Origin: Marinobacter mobilis
GTDB lineage: Bacteria > Pseudomonadota > Gammaproteobacteria > Pseudomonadales > Oleiphilaceae
Assembly (NCBI RefSeq): GCF_900106945.1
Contig: NZ_FNNE01000002.1
Coordinates: forward strand, 62,001 to 126,000
Direction of reading: 5' to 3'
DNA: 64,000 nucleotides
A program made the position numbers and the translations under genes. A model generated the notes under the pieces. The model had not been told where the DNA came from, searched no databases, and worked only from the letters and a program-made list of their open reading frames with translations. Positions 17,630-26,003 of the stretch are shown here, one piece after another (within the stretch, counting starts at the first letter, position 1; every line of letters begins with the position of its first letter).

Positions 17630-18105
17630 GGTAAGGGCTCGCCATAGAAATCCAGGGCGGTGAGGGCCGCCCTGATCCGCTCAACCGTTTGATTGCTGAG
17701 CTGTCGGTAGTCCGGGTAGGGCGTCAGCAGCAGACGCAATGCCGGGTCAATGGTCACCTCCGGACAGCCCGCCAGTGGCGCCGCCTGGTGGGTCAGGGGG
17801 GTAAAACGTCCGAGGTTGTCTTTGCCACCGATCCAGTGCCAGCGGGCATGGTTATTCAATTCCGGGTTGAAGCACAGGGCAGTGTTTTGGAACAGCGGGC
17901 CATCGCGGAACTGACGCCAGTCCTCAGCTGCCGGTGACGCTATCTTGGCCAGCAGGGTAACGATCTTGCGCCAGTGATTGGAGTTGGCCATGACCAGAGC
18001 CTGGGCGCTGGGGGTGTCTACCAGATGCTCCATATTGTTCGGGCGATGGGGCAGGTACAGAGCCAGGTGGGGCGTGTCGCTACCCAGTCGGTCGGTTTGC
18101 GGCAT
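17626..18105 (-). CDS. Conserved hypothetical protein, DUF6942-like
   Basis: 159 residues from ATG 18105; a GTG at 18120 is also in frame. The opening (LALYLPHRPNNMEHL), middle (HWRKIVTLLAKI, WRQFRDGPLF) and ARWHWIGGKDNLGRF segments match my recollection of the family named DUF6942 in marine gammaproteobacteria, but this is uncertain. No signal or membrane segment. It overlaps the DUF72 gene by 4 nt and presumably shares its process. Confidence 0.65.
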   Translation of the reverse strand: MPQTDRLGSDTPHLALYLPHRPNNMEHLVDTPSAQALVMANSNHWRKIVTLLAKIASPAAEDWRQFRDGPLFQNTALCFNPELNNHARWHWIGGKDNLGRFTPLTHQAAPLAGCPEVTIDPALRLLLTPYPDYRQLSNQTVERIRAALTALDFYGEPLP

Positions 18106-18246
18106 GTACACAGGTCTCACAGGGGCTCGGGCCAGGGAAGGGACTATTGTCCATGCTCACTGCTGTGCCTGCAAACCGGGCACCGATGCCCAGTGCCGGT
18201 CGGTGCCTTTGGGTCACCCGTGCGCCACTGGCAGTGGCGACCGCGG

Positions 18247-18726
18247 CTATGGTTGCAGGTAGTTGACCAGGGCTCGGCTGGCGCGTTTGAACGACCTGGC
18301 CAGTATTGCTCGGCCCACCGGTCCACTCAGTTTCAGTGGCAGGGCGGGTTCGTAGGCCACAGTATAGGTAAAGCGGGTGGTGTTGGGGCCCTTGGCCTCC
18401 AGTAGGTAATCTTCGACCAGGGTTTTCATGAAGGGCAGGTTGGTGGCGCTGAAGTAAAACGAAAAGCGCCGGTTCTCTTCCCAATTGAAAAAATATTCGT
18501 CTGCCTTCAGAGGGCCCAGATGGACGGTCCGGGTAGTGCCAACACCATAGGGTTCCGGACTGGTCCAGGTGACCTTATCGATAACGTGAAACCACTTCGG
18601 CCAGGCTTCTCCATCCTTGAAGACCGCAAACACCTGCTCAGGTGTGGCTGGCAGGTCGACAACATTGACTTCCTTGTAGGGCGCGCGATCCAGGTAATCC
18701 AGGTGGGCGGGTGTGCAGTTGGGCAT
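18247..18726 (-). CDS. SRPBCC-family (START-like) protein
   Basis: 159 residues from ATG 18726, preceded by AGGAG; the longer frame to TTG 18747 is less likely. The helix-grip pattern is visible: VNVVDLPATPEQVFAVFKDGEAWPKWFHVIDKV, an acidic strand near EYFFNWEENRRFSFYF, and a long amphipathic C-terminal helix (RAILARSFKRASRALVNYL). Such proteins form a hydrophobic pocket for lipids, polyketides or aromatic ligands. It closes the minus-strand MpaB/TetR cluster, so the ligand may be a substrate or intermediate of that pathway. Confidence 0.85.
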   Translation of the reverse strand: MPNCTPAHLDYLDRAPYKEVNVVDLPATPEQVFAVFKDGEAWPKWFHVIDKVTWTSPEPYGVGTTRTVHLGPLKADEYFFNWEENRRFSFYFSATNLPFMKTLVEDYLLEAKGPNTTRFTYTVAYEPALPLKLSGPVGRAILARSFKRASRALVNYLQP

Positions 18727-18784
18727 GGCGTCTATCTCCTGAGTCAATCGGCTTGCTGGCCGGCCTTGGGCTGACAGGCTGGCT

Positions 18785-18889
18785 TCACAGTGCTATCGGC
18801 CGCCGGTTTTCGCTTCTGGTCGCTGGGCAGATTTTGTAGGCCGGGCAACGGGTGCAGCTCATGGCGGCGGCAATGGGGCAAAGGGTCAT
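18785..18889 (-). CDS. Tiny cysteine-rich protein, 34 aa
   Basis: ATG 18889 to TGA 18785, with GAGAGAA about 9 nt upstream. The product starts MTLCPIAAAMSCTRCPAY and continues KICPATRSE, with Cys4, Cys12, Cys15 and Cys21, three of them followed or framed by proline. A CxxC plus flanking CP pairs suggest a metal or Fe-S ligand set. It fills the otherwise empty gap between TetR and the SRPBCC gene on the same strand. I have a faint memory of similar short Cys-Pro proteins in pseudomonads, but cannot name a family. Confidence 0.5.
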   Translation of the reverse strand: MTLCPIAAAMSCTRCPAYKICPATRSENRRPIAL

Positions 18890-18941
18890 GATTGGATTCT
18901 CTCATCAGTTGTTCTGGTGTCAGGCGCTGGACGGTTCAGCC

Positions 18942-19565
18942 TCACGTCCTGAGCAACATGGGCGCCAGAGTCGAAAGGGCAAACTGGCGTGTGCTTTCAT
19001 CGTCGTTCAGGGCGTTGTGCCCGCCGGGCAGAAGAACGAACGATGAGAAGAGGCGAGCGGCGATGTCGCCGGCAGCGTCGGCATCAAGATGGGTACCCAG
19101 ACCTTTTGACTGGGCCCAACGAATGGTATTGGCCATAAAACCGGCGCCCAGCCTCAGCAGGGAGTGATCGTTCGCCCTCGCTGCAAAAATCAGGCTGCCC
19201 GGCTCATATTGGGTGGTACGGGAAATCACCGGGTGCTCACGGGCAAAGCGCATCGCGGCCACGAATCCCTCAACGAGCAGGGCTTCGGGGTCGTCGATGC
19301 CGGCAACGGCTTTTGTGAGGACCTGCATCATCTTGTTCGCTTCCCATACCACCAGCGCGTACGCCAGTTTGTCGCGATTTCCGAAGTGGCGGTAGATGGT
19401 CGCCCTGTTCCGGCGACACCGCCTGGCTACCCCCTCAATGGTCAACCCGTGCAGTCCTTGCGCAGCCGCCTCGGCCAGTGCAGCTTCCAAAATCCGTAGC
19501 TGCGGAGCTTCGTAACTGATGTCCCGGGCGGTACTCAACAGCTCACTGAAGTTCAGGTTGTGCAA
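18942..19565 (-). CDS. TetR-family transcriptional regulator
   Basis: 207 residues. The HTH is LTIEGVARRCRRNRATIYRHFGNRDKLAYAL, preceded by RILEAALAEAAAQGLHGL. The start is TTG 19565: GGAG lies 7 nt upstream and no ATG exists in the first 70 residues. It begins only 12 nt after the stop of the MpaB-like gene, so it is the second gene of that operon and probably autoregulates through the 33-bp palindrome at 20655-20687. Confidence 0.9.
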   Translation of the reverse strand: MHNLNFSELLSTARDISYEAPQLRILEAALAEAAAQGLHGLTIEGVARRCRRNRATIYRHFGNRDKLAYALVVWEANKMMQVLTKAVAGIDDPEALLVEGFVAAMRFAREHPVISRTTQYEPGSLIFAARANDHSLLRLGAGFMANTIRWAQSKGLGTHLDADAAGDIAARLFSSFVLLPGGHNALNDDESTRQFALSTLAPMLLRT

Positions 19566-19577
19566 AGGGGGTCTCCA

Positions 19578-20630
19578 TTAGGCAAACTGGAGCAGATTGT
19601 TCGTTCCCGGGTCTTTGGGGGCATGGTCCTCAGGCTCGGCGGCTCGCTCTGCTTTGTGCTGATTATACTGCGCTCTCGGTGTTGGTCGATTGGCCGTGGC
19701 CCAGGCTTCTGCCGGCGTAACGGTGGTGGGGGATACCGGGGCAATATCAGCGAGGATCGGCGCGACTACCTTGGCGGTGCCTGGTGAGAGGGCTTCAATC
19801 ATCCTGAGCAGCTGGTTGTCGGGTAGCAAGGCAATGGCCCCTAACAGCGGGCGCATCACCGATATCGCCAGCACATCTTCCAGTGCACTTTGACGAACGC
19901 CGCCAAGTTGCCGCATCCAACCGGGCAGGGTGGCGATGGTTGCTTTTCTGAACAGGTATCGCATGGCGGGGCGAAGTGGCTGTAACAGCAGGGGCAGGTC
20001 ATCAAGCAGGAACGTGGTGGCATCCAGCAGGTGCTGAACGGTTTTTTGGGTGGCTTCCGTAGCCGCCAGGCGCGGCCTCATGCGGGTATAGTAATCGCGC
20101 ATCTCCTGGCGATTGCGCGGCACGCTTTCAGGGTCGATGGTCTGGAACTCGGCCGCGATACGGCACTCGGCCCAGTATTGGTTTTCCTCTTCCTCGCTGA
20201 GCTTTCCAGGGCCAAAAACTTCGTAGGCGAGGAGCACGGAGTGCCATTGTGTCAGGTGGATCCAGAGTTGAGCTTCCGGGTCGTTAGCGTCGTAATAGCC
20301 GCCGCTGATGGGTTCCTTGCCGCGGATGTGGCTGTGAATCTTGAGCAGGATATCAGAAGCTTTTACCACGGTCGGGCTGTCGGCAAAGGCCACCGTGGAC
20401 ACATATTGCAGTGTTCGGTCATAGCGGGCTGCAGGGCGCTTCATAACGGCTTCGGTATCGGAGACTGACGCCATCAGGAAAGGCTCATACATCTCGCTGA
20501 CGACGGTACGCTGAAAGCCGACGGTAAATGAGCTAGGGTAGCGAAACACTTTCCAGGTGACGGATCCAGGTCCAAAAAAACCATAGTTCTCGTAACGTTT
20601 TGCTGAGTTTCTGGCGATGGTCTTTGGCAT
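19578..20630 (-). CDS. MpaB-like (DUF2236) oxygenase family protein
   Basis: 350 residues from ATG 20630 with AGGGG upstream; the TTG at 20648 is less likely. The DUF2236 / rubber-oxygenase-like pattern is present: FGPGSVTWKVFRYPSSFTVGFQRTVVSEM, QYVSTVAFADSPTVVKAS, IHSHIRGKEPISG, and LWIHLTQWHSVLLAYEVFG. His residues in the last two motifs are the likely haem or metal ligands in this superfamily. Members include fungal MpaB (chain-cleaving oxygenase) and bacterial rubber oxygenase. Substrate here is unknown; neighbours point to a hydrophobic ketone or terpenoid. Confidence 0.88.
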   Translation of the reverse strand: MPKTIARNSAKRYENYGFFGPGSVTWKVFRYPSSFTVGFQRTVVSEMYEPFLMASVSDTEAVMKRPAARYDRTLQYVSTVAFADSPTVVKASDILLKIHSHIRGKEPISGGYYDANDPEAQLWIHLTQWHSVLLAYEVFGPGKLSEEEENQYWAECRIAAEFQTIDPESVPRNRQEMRDYYTRMRPRLAATEATQKTVQHLLDATTFLLDDLPLLLQPLRPAMRYLFRKATIATLPGWMRQLGGVRQSALEDVLAISVMRPLLGAIALLPDNQLLRMIEALSPGTAKVVAPILADIAPVSPTTVTPAEAWATANRPTPRAQYNQHKAERAAEPEDHAPKDPGTNNLLQFA

Positions 20631-20654
20631 TCGTGAGCCCCTTCTCAAGGAATA

Positions 20655-20687
20655 AAATGCAACACTATCACCATAAGTGTTGCATTT
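20655..20687. promoter_or_regulatory. Perfect 12-bp inverted repeat before the MpaB-TetR operon
   Basis: Arms AAATGCAACACT (20655-20666) and AGTGTTGCATTT (20676-20687) with a 9-nt spacer, 25 bp upstream of the MpaB-like start. The arms are AT-leaning and there is only a weak T run on the minus side, so I read it as an operator, most likely for the TetR protein two genes on. A terminator for the upstream SDR is the alternative. Confidence 0.65.
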
Positions 20688-20777
20688 GTTGCTCCGGGAG
20701 GCGGCTGGCCTTATCTGGTCGACAGATGTCCCTCTTGGCGCCTCCTGTGCCCTGATCGCCTGCGCCGCCGATGCCGG

Positions 20778-21596
20778 TCAGCGCACTTCCATTTTCTTGA
20801 GGCGCATGAACAGGCGCAAGACCCTGACATACCCGGTTGGCATCAGCCGAACCAGGAAGTCCTGGGCGGCACCGTCACTGATAAAGATTCGCCCTTTACC
20901 TTTCTTCACACCCCGCAGGATCACCTGGGCTGCTTTGGCGGGTTGGGTGCCTTTTTGCAGGGTCTCGTGAAAGCGCTGGGAGCCGGTGTTCTGGTAATCC
21001 GCATTGAGGGTGATATCGGTAGCAATGGCGCCGGGGTGCACGGTGTGAAAGCTGATGTGACGAATACCCCGGATCAGGTGCTCAGCGCGGAGACTGTCGG
21101 TGAATCCGCGCACCGCGAACTTCGTGGTGCAGTACGGAACCAGGTAGGGGGCGCCGAGAATGCCCTGGCTGCTGGAGATATTGATGATGGCCGCTTCCGG
21201 GCGTTGAAGCATATGCTGGTAACAGCTCATCGTGGTGTTGATGACGCCCCAGTAGTTGATATTGGTGATTTTTTCGAAGTCTGAAGGTTTGACCTCACCA
21301 AAGGTCAGGTCGCCCAGAGCAACGCCGGCATTGTTGAACAGCAGATCGATGGCGCCGAAGCGCTCAATCACCGTGGCGATAAAGCGGTCCATCGCGTCCT
21401 TGTCGGTGATGTCTACGGTTTCGCTGTAATAGCGGGCGCCAAGAGAATCAAGATCCTGTTCGGTTTTCTCGAGCCTGGCGATGTCGCAAAAGGCAACGCT
21501 GGCCCCCTGGCGGGCCAGTTCCCTGGCCAGGGCATTGCCGATGCCGTTGCCGCCTCCGCCAGTAACGATGGCAACCTTTCCGGTAAATGACTTCAT
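20778..21596 (-). CDS. Short-chain dehydrogenase/reductase (SDR)
   Basis: 272 residues, classical SDR. NAD(P)-binding TGGGGNGIGNALA (residues 12-24), structural NNAG, catalytic Ser in NISSSQG, and YxxxK as Tyr-Cys-Thr-Thr-Lys. Asp in FCDIARLEK after the second strand suggests NAD preference. The start ATG shares its A with the TAA of the upstream hydrolase gene (TAATG), so the two are coupled. It probably interconverts an alcohol and a ketone that is the monooxygenase substrate. The C-terminus is basic (LRLFMRLKKMEVR). Confidence 0.92.
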   Translation of the reverse strand: MKSFTGKVAIVTGGGGNGIGNALARELARQGASVAFCDIARLEKTEQDLDSLGARYYSETVDITDKDAMDRFIATVIERFGAIDLLFNNAGVALGDLTFGEVKPSDFEKITNINYWGVINTTMSCYQHMLQRPEAAIINISSSQGILGAPYLVPYCTTKFAVRGFTDSLRAEHLIRGIRHISFHTVHPGAIATDITLNADYQNTGSQRFHETLQKGTQPAKAAQVILRGVKKGKGRIFISDGAAQDFLVRLMPTGYVRVLRLFMRLKKMEVR

Positions 21597-22552
21597 TATT
21601 GAGAGACCTGTCGTTCGGTAGGGGCGGCATTCAGGAAAATCTGGTAGCGCATAGCGGTGGAGGTTGGCGATTCCACCATGGGCATGTGGCCAATGCCATC
21701 CAGGATGTCGACCTCGATACCGGGCAGCTTCTCTTTCCACAGCTGAGCGGCACTGACATGAATAATGCGGTCATTAGCGCCCCAGACCAGTAGGGCAGGA
21801 GCGGACACCCGCTGGAGTTCCTCGGTTGTCAGCTCACGAGGATAGAATTCTTCAAAAATCTGCCGGTGTCTGTCGCGGTTCTGGATGTAGCCGATTTCCA
21901 CGGTGTCCAGAACAATGCCCGGCAGATAGGGCGGTTGTTCCATGGTCATCCCGTAGAAATGTTCAAATTCAGCCGGGGTCGATGGCAGGAATGGGTTGCG
22001 GCCCTCGGCCCTGAGGGTGTCGGCCTCGCTGGGCACCGGGGAGTGCAGGCCGGCCGGATCAAACAGGGTTACAGTTTTGGTTTCAGCTGGGTAATTGATG
22101 GCGAAATCCGCAGCGATAAAACCGCCCATGGAGTTTCCGACAATGTGGGCGGAATCGATATTCAGGGCTGCCATGAGTTTGGCAATACGTTCGGACTGCG
22201 CCGCAATGCTGTAGTCCCAGTCGGGTGAAAAACCGGTATCCCCGTGCCCCGCCAGGTCTGGAATGACGACGCGGTACTCGTCGGTGAACGCGCGGGCAAA
22301 GCGAATCCAGACGTTCTTGTTTGCCGTGTAACCATGAATCAGGATGAGGGTGTCCCGGCCTTCAAGTTTATTGTCGAAGACGGTGAGACTCATCTCGCCG
22401 ATATCCACCTGGTCTTGCTCCAGTCCATAGAGGTAAGCCTCGGCAAGCGCGCCGTTGGTGTAAATGAAATCCCCCACCCTGGTGGGGATGAGCACAACAA
22501 CGGCTGCAAGGATAAGGACAAGGACCAGGCTAAGTCCGATGAATCGTTTCAT
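21596..22552 (-). CDS. Alpha/beta hydrolase with N-terminal membrane anchor
   Basis: 318 residues. Residues 4-23 form one hydrophobic helix (uncleaved anchor or signal). Oxyanion motif LILIHGYTANKNVW, nucleophile elbow GNSMGG with Ser141, acid in LLVWGANDRI, and His in GIGHMPMVE complete the triad. It resembles membrane-anchored lipases/esterases of the Moraxella lipase-3 type. In this operon it would hydrolyse the ester formed by the Baeyer-Villiger enzyme. Its stop overlaps the SDR start. Confidence 0.92.
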   Translation of the reverse strand: MKRFIGLSLVLVLILAAVVVLIPTRVGDFIYTNGALAEAYLYGLEQDQVDIGEMSLTVFDNKLEGRDTLILIHGYTANKNVWIRFARAFTDEYRVVIPDLAGHGDTGFSPDWDYSIAAQSERIAKLMAALNIDSAHIVGNSMGGFIAADFAINYPAETKTVTLFDPAGLHSPVPSEADTLRAEGRNPFLPSTPAEFEHFYGMTMEQPPYLPGIVLDTVEIGYIQNRDRHRQIFEEFYPRELTTEELQRVSAPALLVWGANDRIIHVSAAQLWKEKLPGIEVDILDGIGHMPMVESPTSTAMRYQIFLNAAPTERQVSQ

Positions 22553-22604
22553 GGTTTCTCCAGTTCAAAAAAGATGACGCGGTTCGTTGTCTGACTGGGC
22601 CGGG

Positions 22605-23066
22605 TCAGTTGCTGATGGCAACCCTGAGGTTGTTGGCAAAGGTGTGGACCTGCGATTCAAATTCCCGCTCTACAAATGGCTTCGCCATTGACTTAAGCAA
22701 ACGGGGCACGGGAATGTCCAGTGCGCCACGGACTTCCAGGTGAACCTGGGTGTGCTGGCCAAGGCTCTTCAGCTGGAAAGCACCGTGGATCTGGGAATTG
22801 CCGAGACCGGGCAGTGGCTGCCAGAGGATCTGTCCGGAGGCCGGGTCGTTGGAATATTCGACTCCGTAGACTATCTGGTGGGAAAAGCCTTTGGCGTTTA
22901 TCTCCCTCAGCCGCCACAGCCACTGGTTGTCCTGAAGTTGTTCAAGCCGTTCCAGGGTGGGGTAATGGCTGACGGTTTTTTGTGTGTCCAGGAGATACTC
23001 GAACACGGTGTCGTGGTCCGCCTGGATCGACACTTCCGTTTGGGAGTGGATGTTGATCACGGTCAT
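22605..23066 (-). CDS. SRPBCC-family (START-like) protein
   Basis: 153 residues from ATG 23066 with GGAG 6 nt upstream; the frame is open further upstream but has no better start. TEVSIQADHDTVFEYLLDTQKTVSHYPTLE is the start of a polyketide-cyclase/dehydrase-like helix-grip domain, and the protein ends in an amphipathic helix (KPFVEREFESQVHTFANNLR). It sits between the monooxygenase and hydrolase genes and may carry or sequester their hydrophobic substrate. No catalytic residues can be assigned. Confidence 0.82.
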   Translation of the reverse strand: MTVINIHSQTEVSIQADHDTVFEYLLDTQKTVSHYPTLERLEQLQDNQWLWRLREINAKGFSHQIVYGVEYSNDPASGQILWQPLPGLGNSQIHGAFQLKSLGQHTQVHLEVRGALDIPVPRLLKSMAKPFVEREFESQVHTFANNLRVAISN

Positions 23067-23178
23067 GGGGTTCTCCGGCTTTTGATATTGAATCGACATC
23101 ATGAACGACGAGTGGATCAAGCGTCTTGCTCAGGCGTGCCGCCGCTTGACCGTGGGTGTCATCCATGACGAATACCGC

Positions 23179-24678
23179 TCAGGCGAGGCTGTCGGCGCCT
23201 GCCGGGTTCACCCGCGGGGCGTCCTGGACCAGACTATGGTGTCCGGGTTTGAAGGTCTTGGCGAGGCGCCGGTAGGTAAAGCTGAAGCCTGGGAACATGG
23301 CGATGACATGGCCGCTCTTGCTTTGATACCAGCTGGTGCACCCACCGGCTTTCCAAACCGTTCGGTCCATCTCGGAGTGGATCATGCCGGTATAGTCGGC
23401 TTCCGCCTCCTCGGTGACTTCAATGGACTTTGAATCCGTCTTCATAACACTCTGGATGGCTTTGGCGATGTATTCGAGCTGGGCCTCAATGATGAAGATG
23501 GCGGAGGTGTGCCCGATCCCGGTGTTTGGCCCGGTCATGATGAACAGGTTGGGGAAACCGGGCAGCGCGGTTCCCAGATACGCCCTTGGGAATTCTTCCC
23601 AGGCTTGGGCAATGGTCTGGCCGTTACGACCGGTGACCGGATAGGAGATCACGCCGTCAGTGGCCTGATAGCCGGTGGCATATACGATCAGGTCTACGTC
23701 CAGTTGTTGGCCCTGGGTGGTCGTGATGCCCGTGTCGGTAATGGCAGCGATGCCATCCTCCTTGGTATGTACCTGCACATGGGACTGATCCAGTACCGGG
23801 TAGAGGGTGCTGGAAAGGATGATTCGTTTGCAGCCAATGGTGTAGTCCGGTGTCAGGGCCGCCTGCAAGGCGGGGGCGGTGATCTGTTGCTTGATGAACC
23901 GCTCCGCCTTTTTCTGGGCGAACACGTTAAGCAGCTTCTGGGAGTACTTGAAGCCAACCACCCGGGTTTCCAGTTGCCAGTAAATCAGCGAGCGCAGGAG
24001 CTTGTAGAGAGGTTTGATGCCGAGCAGAGTTTGTTCGAATTTGCTGAACTTCCGGTCCGGGCGGGGAAGGACCCAGTGGGGCGTGCGCTGGAACACGTGC
24101 AGTTCAGCCACGTCGTTGACCATGGCTGGGATAGCCTGGGCGGCACTGGCGCCGCTGCCGATGATGGCGACCCGCTTGTTGCGGTAGTCGTAGTCCCAGT
24201 CCCAGTTGTTGGTGTGGAAACTCTTGCCTTTGAAGCTATCGCGGCCGGGGAAGTTGGGGGTCATCGGGGTACTGAGTGGGCCAGACGCGTTGATCAGAAA
24301 CTGACCGGAAAACTCGCCCTGGCTGGTGTGGACAACCCATTGCTGTTTACCTTCATCCCAATGAGTGCTTTCGACGTTGGTGCTGGTGCGGGTTTTCTGA
24401 CGTAACCCGTTTTTGTCGATGACGTGATTGGTGTACTGCTGAAGCTCGGCCTGCTCGGCGAACATCTGGCTCCACGGGTAGGGTTCGGCGGCAATGGAAT
24501 ACAACGGTGACTGCACGTCCACCGCAGCGCCCGGATACGTGTTCTGACACCAGGTGCCTCCCATGAACGGGCGACGCTCGAGAATCACGAAGTCTTCGAT
24601 TCCGAGCTTTTTCAGCTTCATGGCGGCGCACTGACCGCCGAACCCACTGCCAATAATGATGACGCGATAGCTGTTCAT
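23179..24678 (-). CDS. Flavin-containing Baeyer-Villiger-type monooxygenase
   Basis: 499 residues. FAD-binding IIIGSGFGGQCAA (residues 7-19), ERRPFMGGTWCQNTYPG, the Baeyer-Villiger fingerprint FxGxxxHxxxW[P/D] at 149-160 (Phe149, Gly151, His155, Trp159, Asp160), and a second Rossmann motif IIGSGASA (172-179) for NADPH. The YATGY motif is in DLIVYATGYQATDG. The enzyme inserts one oxygen next to a carbonyl to give an ester or lactone. GAGGAA precedes ATG 24678. It is the first gene of the minus-strand operon with the SRPBCC, hydrolase and SDR genes. Confidence 0.94.
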   Translation of the reverse strand: MNSYRVIIIGSGFGGQCAAMKLKKLGIEDFVILERRPFMGGTWCQNTYPGAAVDVQSPLYSIAAEPYPWSQMFAEQAELQQYTNHVIDKNGLRQKTRTSTNVESTHWDEGKQQWVVHTSQGEFSGQFLINASGPLSTPMTPNFPGRDSFKGKSFHTNNWDWDYDYRNKRVAIIGSGASAAQAIPAMVNDVAELHVFQRTPHWVLPRPDRKFSKFEQTLLGIKPLYKLLRSLIYWQLETRVVGFKYSQKLLNVFAQKKAERFIKQQITAPALQAALTPDYTIGCKRIILSSTLYPVLDQSHVQVHTKEDGIAAITDTGITTTQGQQLDVDLIVYATGYQATDGVISYPVTGRNGQTIAQAWEEFPRAYLGTALPGFPNLFIMTGPNTGIGHTSAIFIIEAQLEYIAKAIQSVMKTDSKSIEVTEEAEADYTGMIHSEMDRTVWKAGGCTSWYQSKSGHVIAMFPGFSFTYRRLAKTFKPGHHSLVQDAPRVNPAGADSLA

Positions 24679-24923
24679 TAGCTTTCCTCAATCAGTTCTG
24701 CATTCCCGTGACGGGATTCTTGTTTGGATGAACTCAGAATGGCATGGACCATGGCGGGAGTATTGTCTGAGCGCACCAGCCCATGACCGCAGGTGCCAAC
24801 GCCGACGGGTTCCGGGGCTTGGCCTGGCAAAGGCTTGCACCACCGCGGTGTGGGGTTGTGGACTCAGGGAGCGCAGATGTTGGCGAGCAGGATGGCGCCG
24901 TGAAGACTGGTGTTGGGAGCGGA

Positions 24924-25961
24924 TCAGCTGTCAGGTGTAAGGCTGCGACGATAGACGCCGGGGGCTTCTCCAAACCAGCGTTTGAAGGCCCTGGCAAAAC
25001 TGCTTTGCTCTGAAAAACCCAGCATGAAGGCGACGTCCAGAAGTGCCAGGTCGGGGGTCTCAATGTATTTGCAGGCCAGATCTTTACGAACCTGGTCAAG
25101 CAGATCCTTGAAGCTGCTTTCCCGCTTGTCCAGCTGGCGCTGCAGGGTTCGTCGGGAGACCTGCATTTCCTCAGCGATTTCTTCCAGAGAGGGGGCGCCC
25201 CAGGCCAGCTTGTTGGCGATCAGTTGTTTCACTTCAGCCAGCAGTGGATCGGTATCCGCCTGTTCCCCCTGCAGCTCTTGCAGGCGCTTGCGGGCCTGCA
25301 GTTCAAGGATTTGTTTGAGCTGCGGATCCGGCGTGGTCAGGTCGAGCTCATTGTACGTCGAATCAAAATAGATTCGTGCCACATCATGGCCATAGGAGGG
25401 GGAGACGCCAAACAGGGCTGTCTGTTCGTCGTCATTGGCGGGCCTCCCATAAGGCAGTTCAACGCGACAGGCCTTGTGTTCGGCGCCAACAACCTGGTCC
25501 TTCAGTTGAAACCAGCCACCCAGGTGGTATTCATACTCCTGTCGGCTTGGGTGTGGGAGGCCTGGGGGGATCGACAATTCCATGCAGGTCAGTCCTCCCT
25601 CGATATGGAACCGGGTGTCCAGTCCATTGCCGACCAGCGACTGGTAGCGGGTGTGCAGGTCGAAGGCTTCCTTGGCCCGGCTGCAGGTCAGCGCGAGCAG
25701 GCCGAGAATGCCGACGTGCTGGATTTTCATTTCCTGGCCGGCGTGCAGTCCCACATTGTCGTCGTTGGTGGTCGCGCGGGCGAGCTTGAAGAGGGGGGCG
25801 ATGTGTTCATGGGCAATACGCAGGTCCGAGTTTTTCAGGTCGGACTCCTGAAGCCCAAGCAATGCCAGCATGCCTGAGCAGTCGAACCCCTGCTGAGCGG
25901 TGTAATCAAAGAGAGGACGAAAATAACCCAGGGAGGTCCAGTGCTGTGTTTTTGTTGTCAT
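24924..25961 (-). CDS. AraC-family regulator, arabinose-binding type (VirS-like)
   Basis: 345 residues. The N-terminal ~200 residues form the 'Arabinose_bd' domain (AHEHIAPLFKLARATTNDDNVGLHAG, then GILGLLALTCSRAKEAFD). The C-terminus has the AraC double HTH (LEEIAEEMQVSRRTLQRQL, then LLDVAFMLGFSEQSSFARAFKRWFG). This is the OruR/VirS architecture. It lies 245 bp upstream of the monooxygenase operon on the same strand and is the obvious activator candidate, as VirS is for the mycobacterial mymA operon. Confidence 0.92.
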   Translation of the reverse strand: MTTKTQHWTSLGYFRPLFDYTAQQGFDCSGMLALLGLQESDLKNSDLRIAHEHIAPLFKLARATTNDDNVGLHAGQEMKIQHVGILGLLALTCSRAKEAFDLHTRYQSLVGNGLDTRFHIEGGLTCMELSIPPGLPHPSRQEYEYHLGGWFQLKDQVVGAEHKACRVELPYGRPANDDEQTALFGVSPSYGHDVARIYFDSTYNELDLTTPDPQLKQILELQARKRLQELQGEQADTDPLLAEVKQLIANKLAWGAPSLEEIAEEMQVSRRTLQRQLDKRESSFKDLLDQVRKDLACKYIETPDLALLDVAFMLGFSEQSSFARAFKRWFGEAPGVYRRSLTPDS

Positions 25962-26003
25962 GGGGCTAATCTTCCAGACTCCTGATTTTTCGTCAACATG
26001 AAA

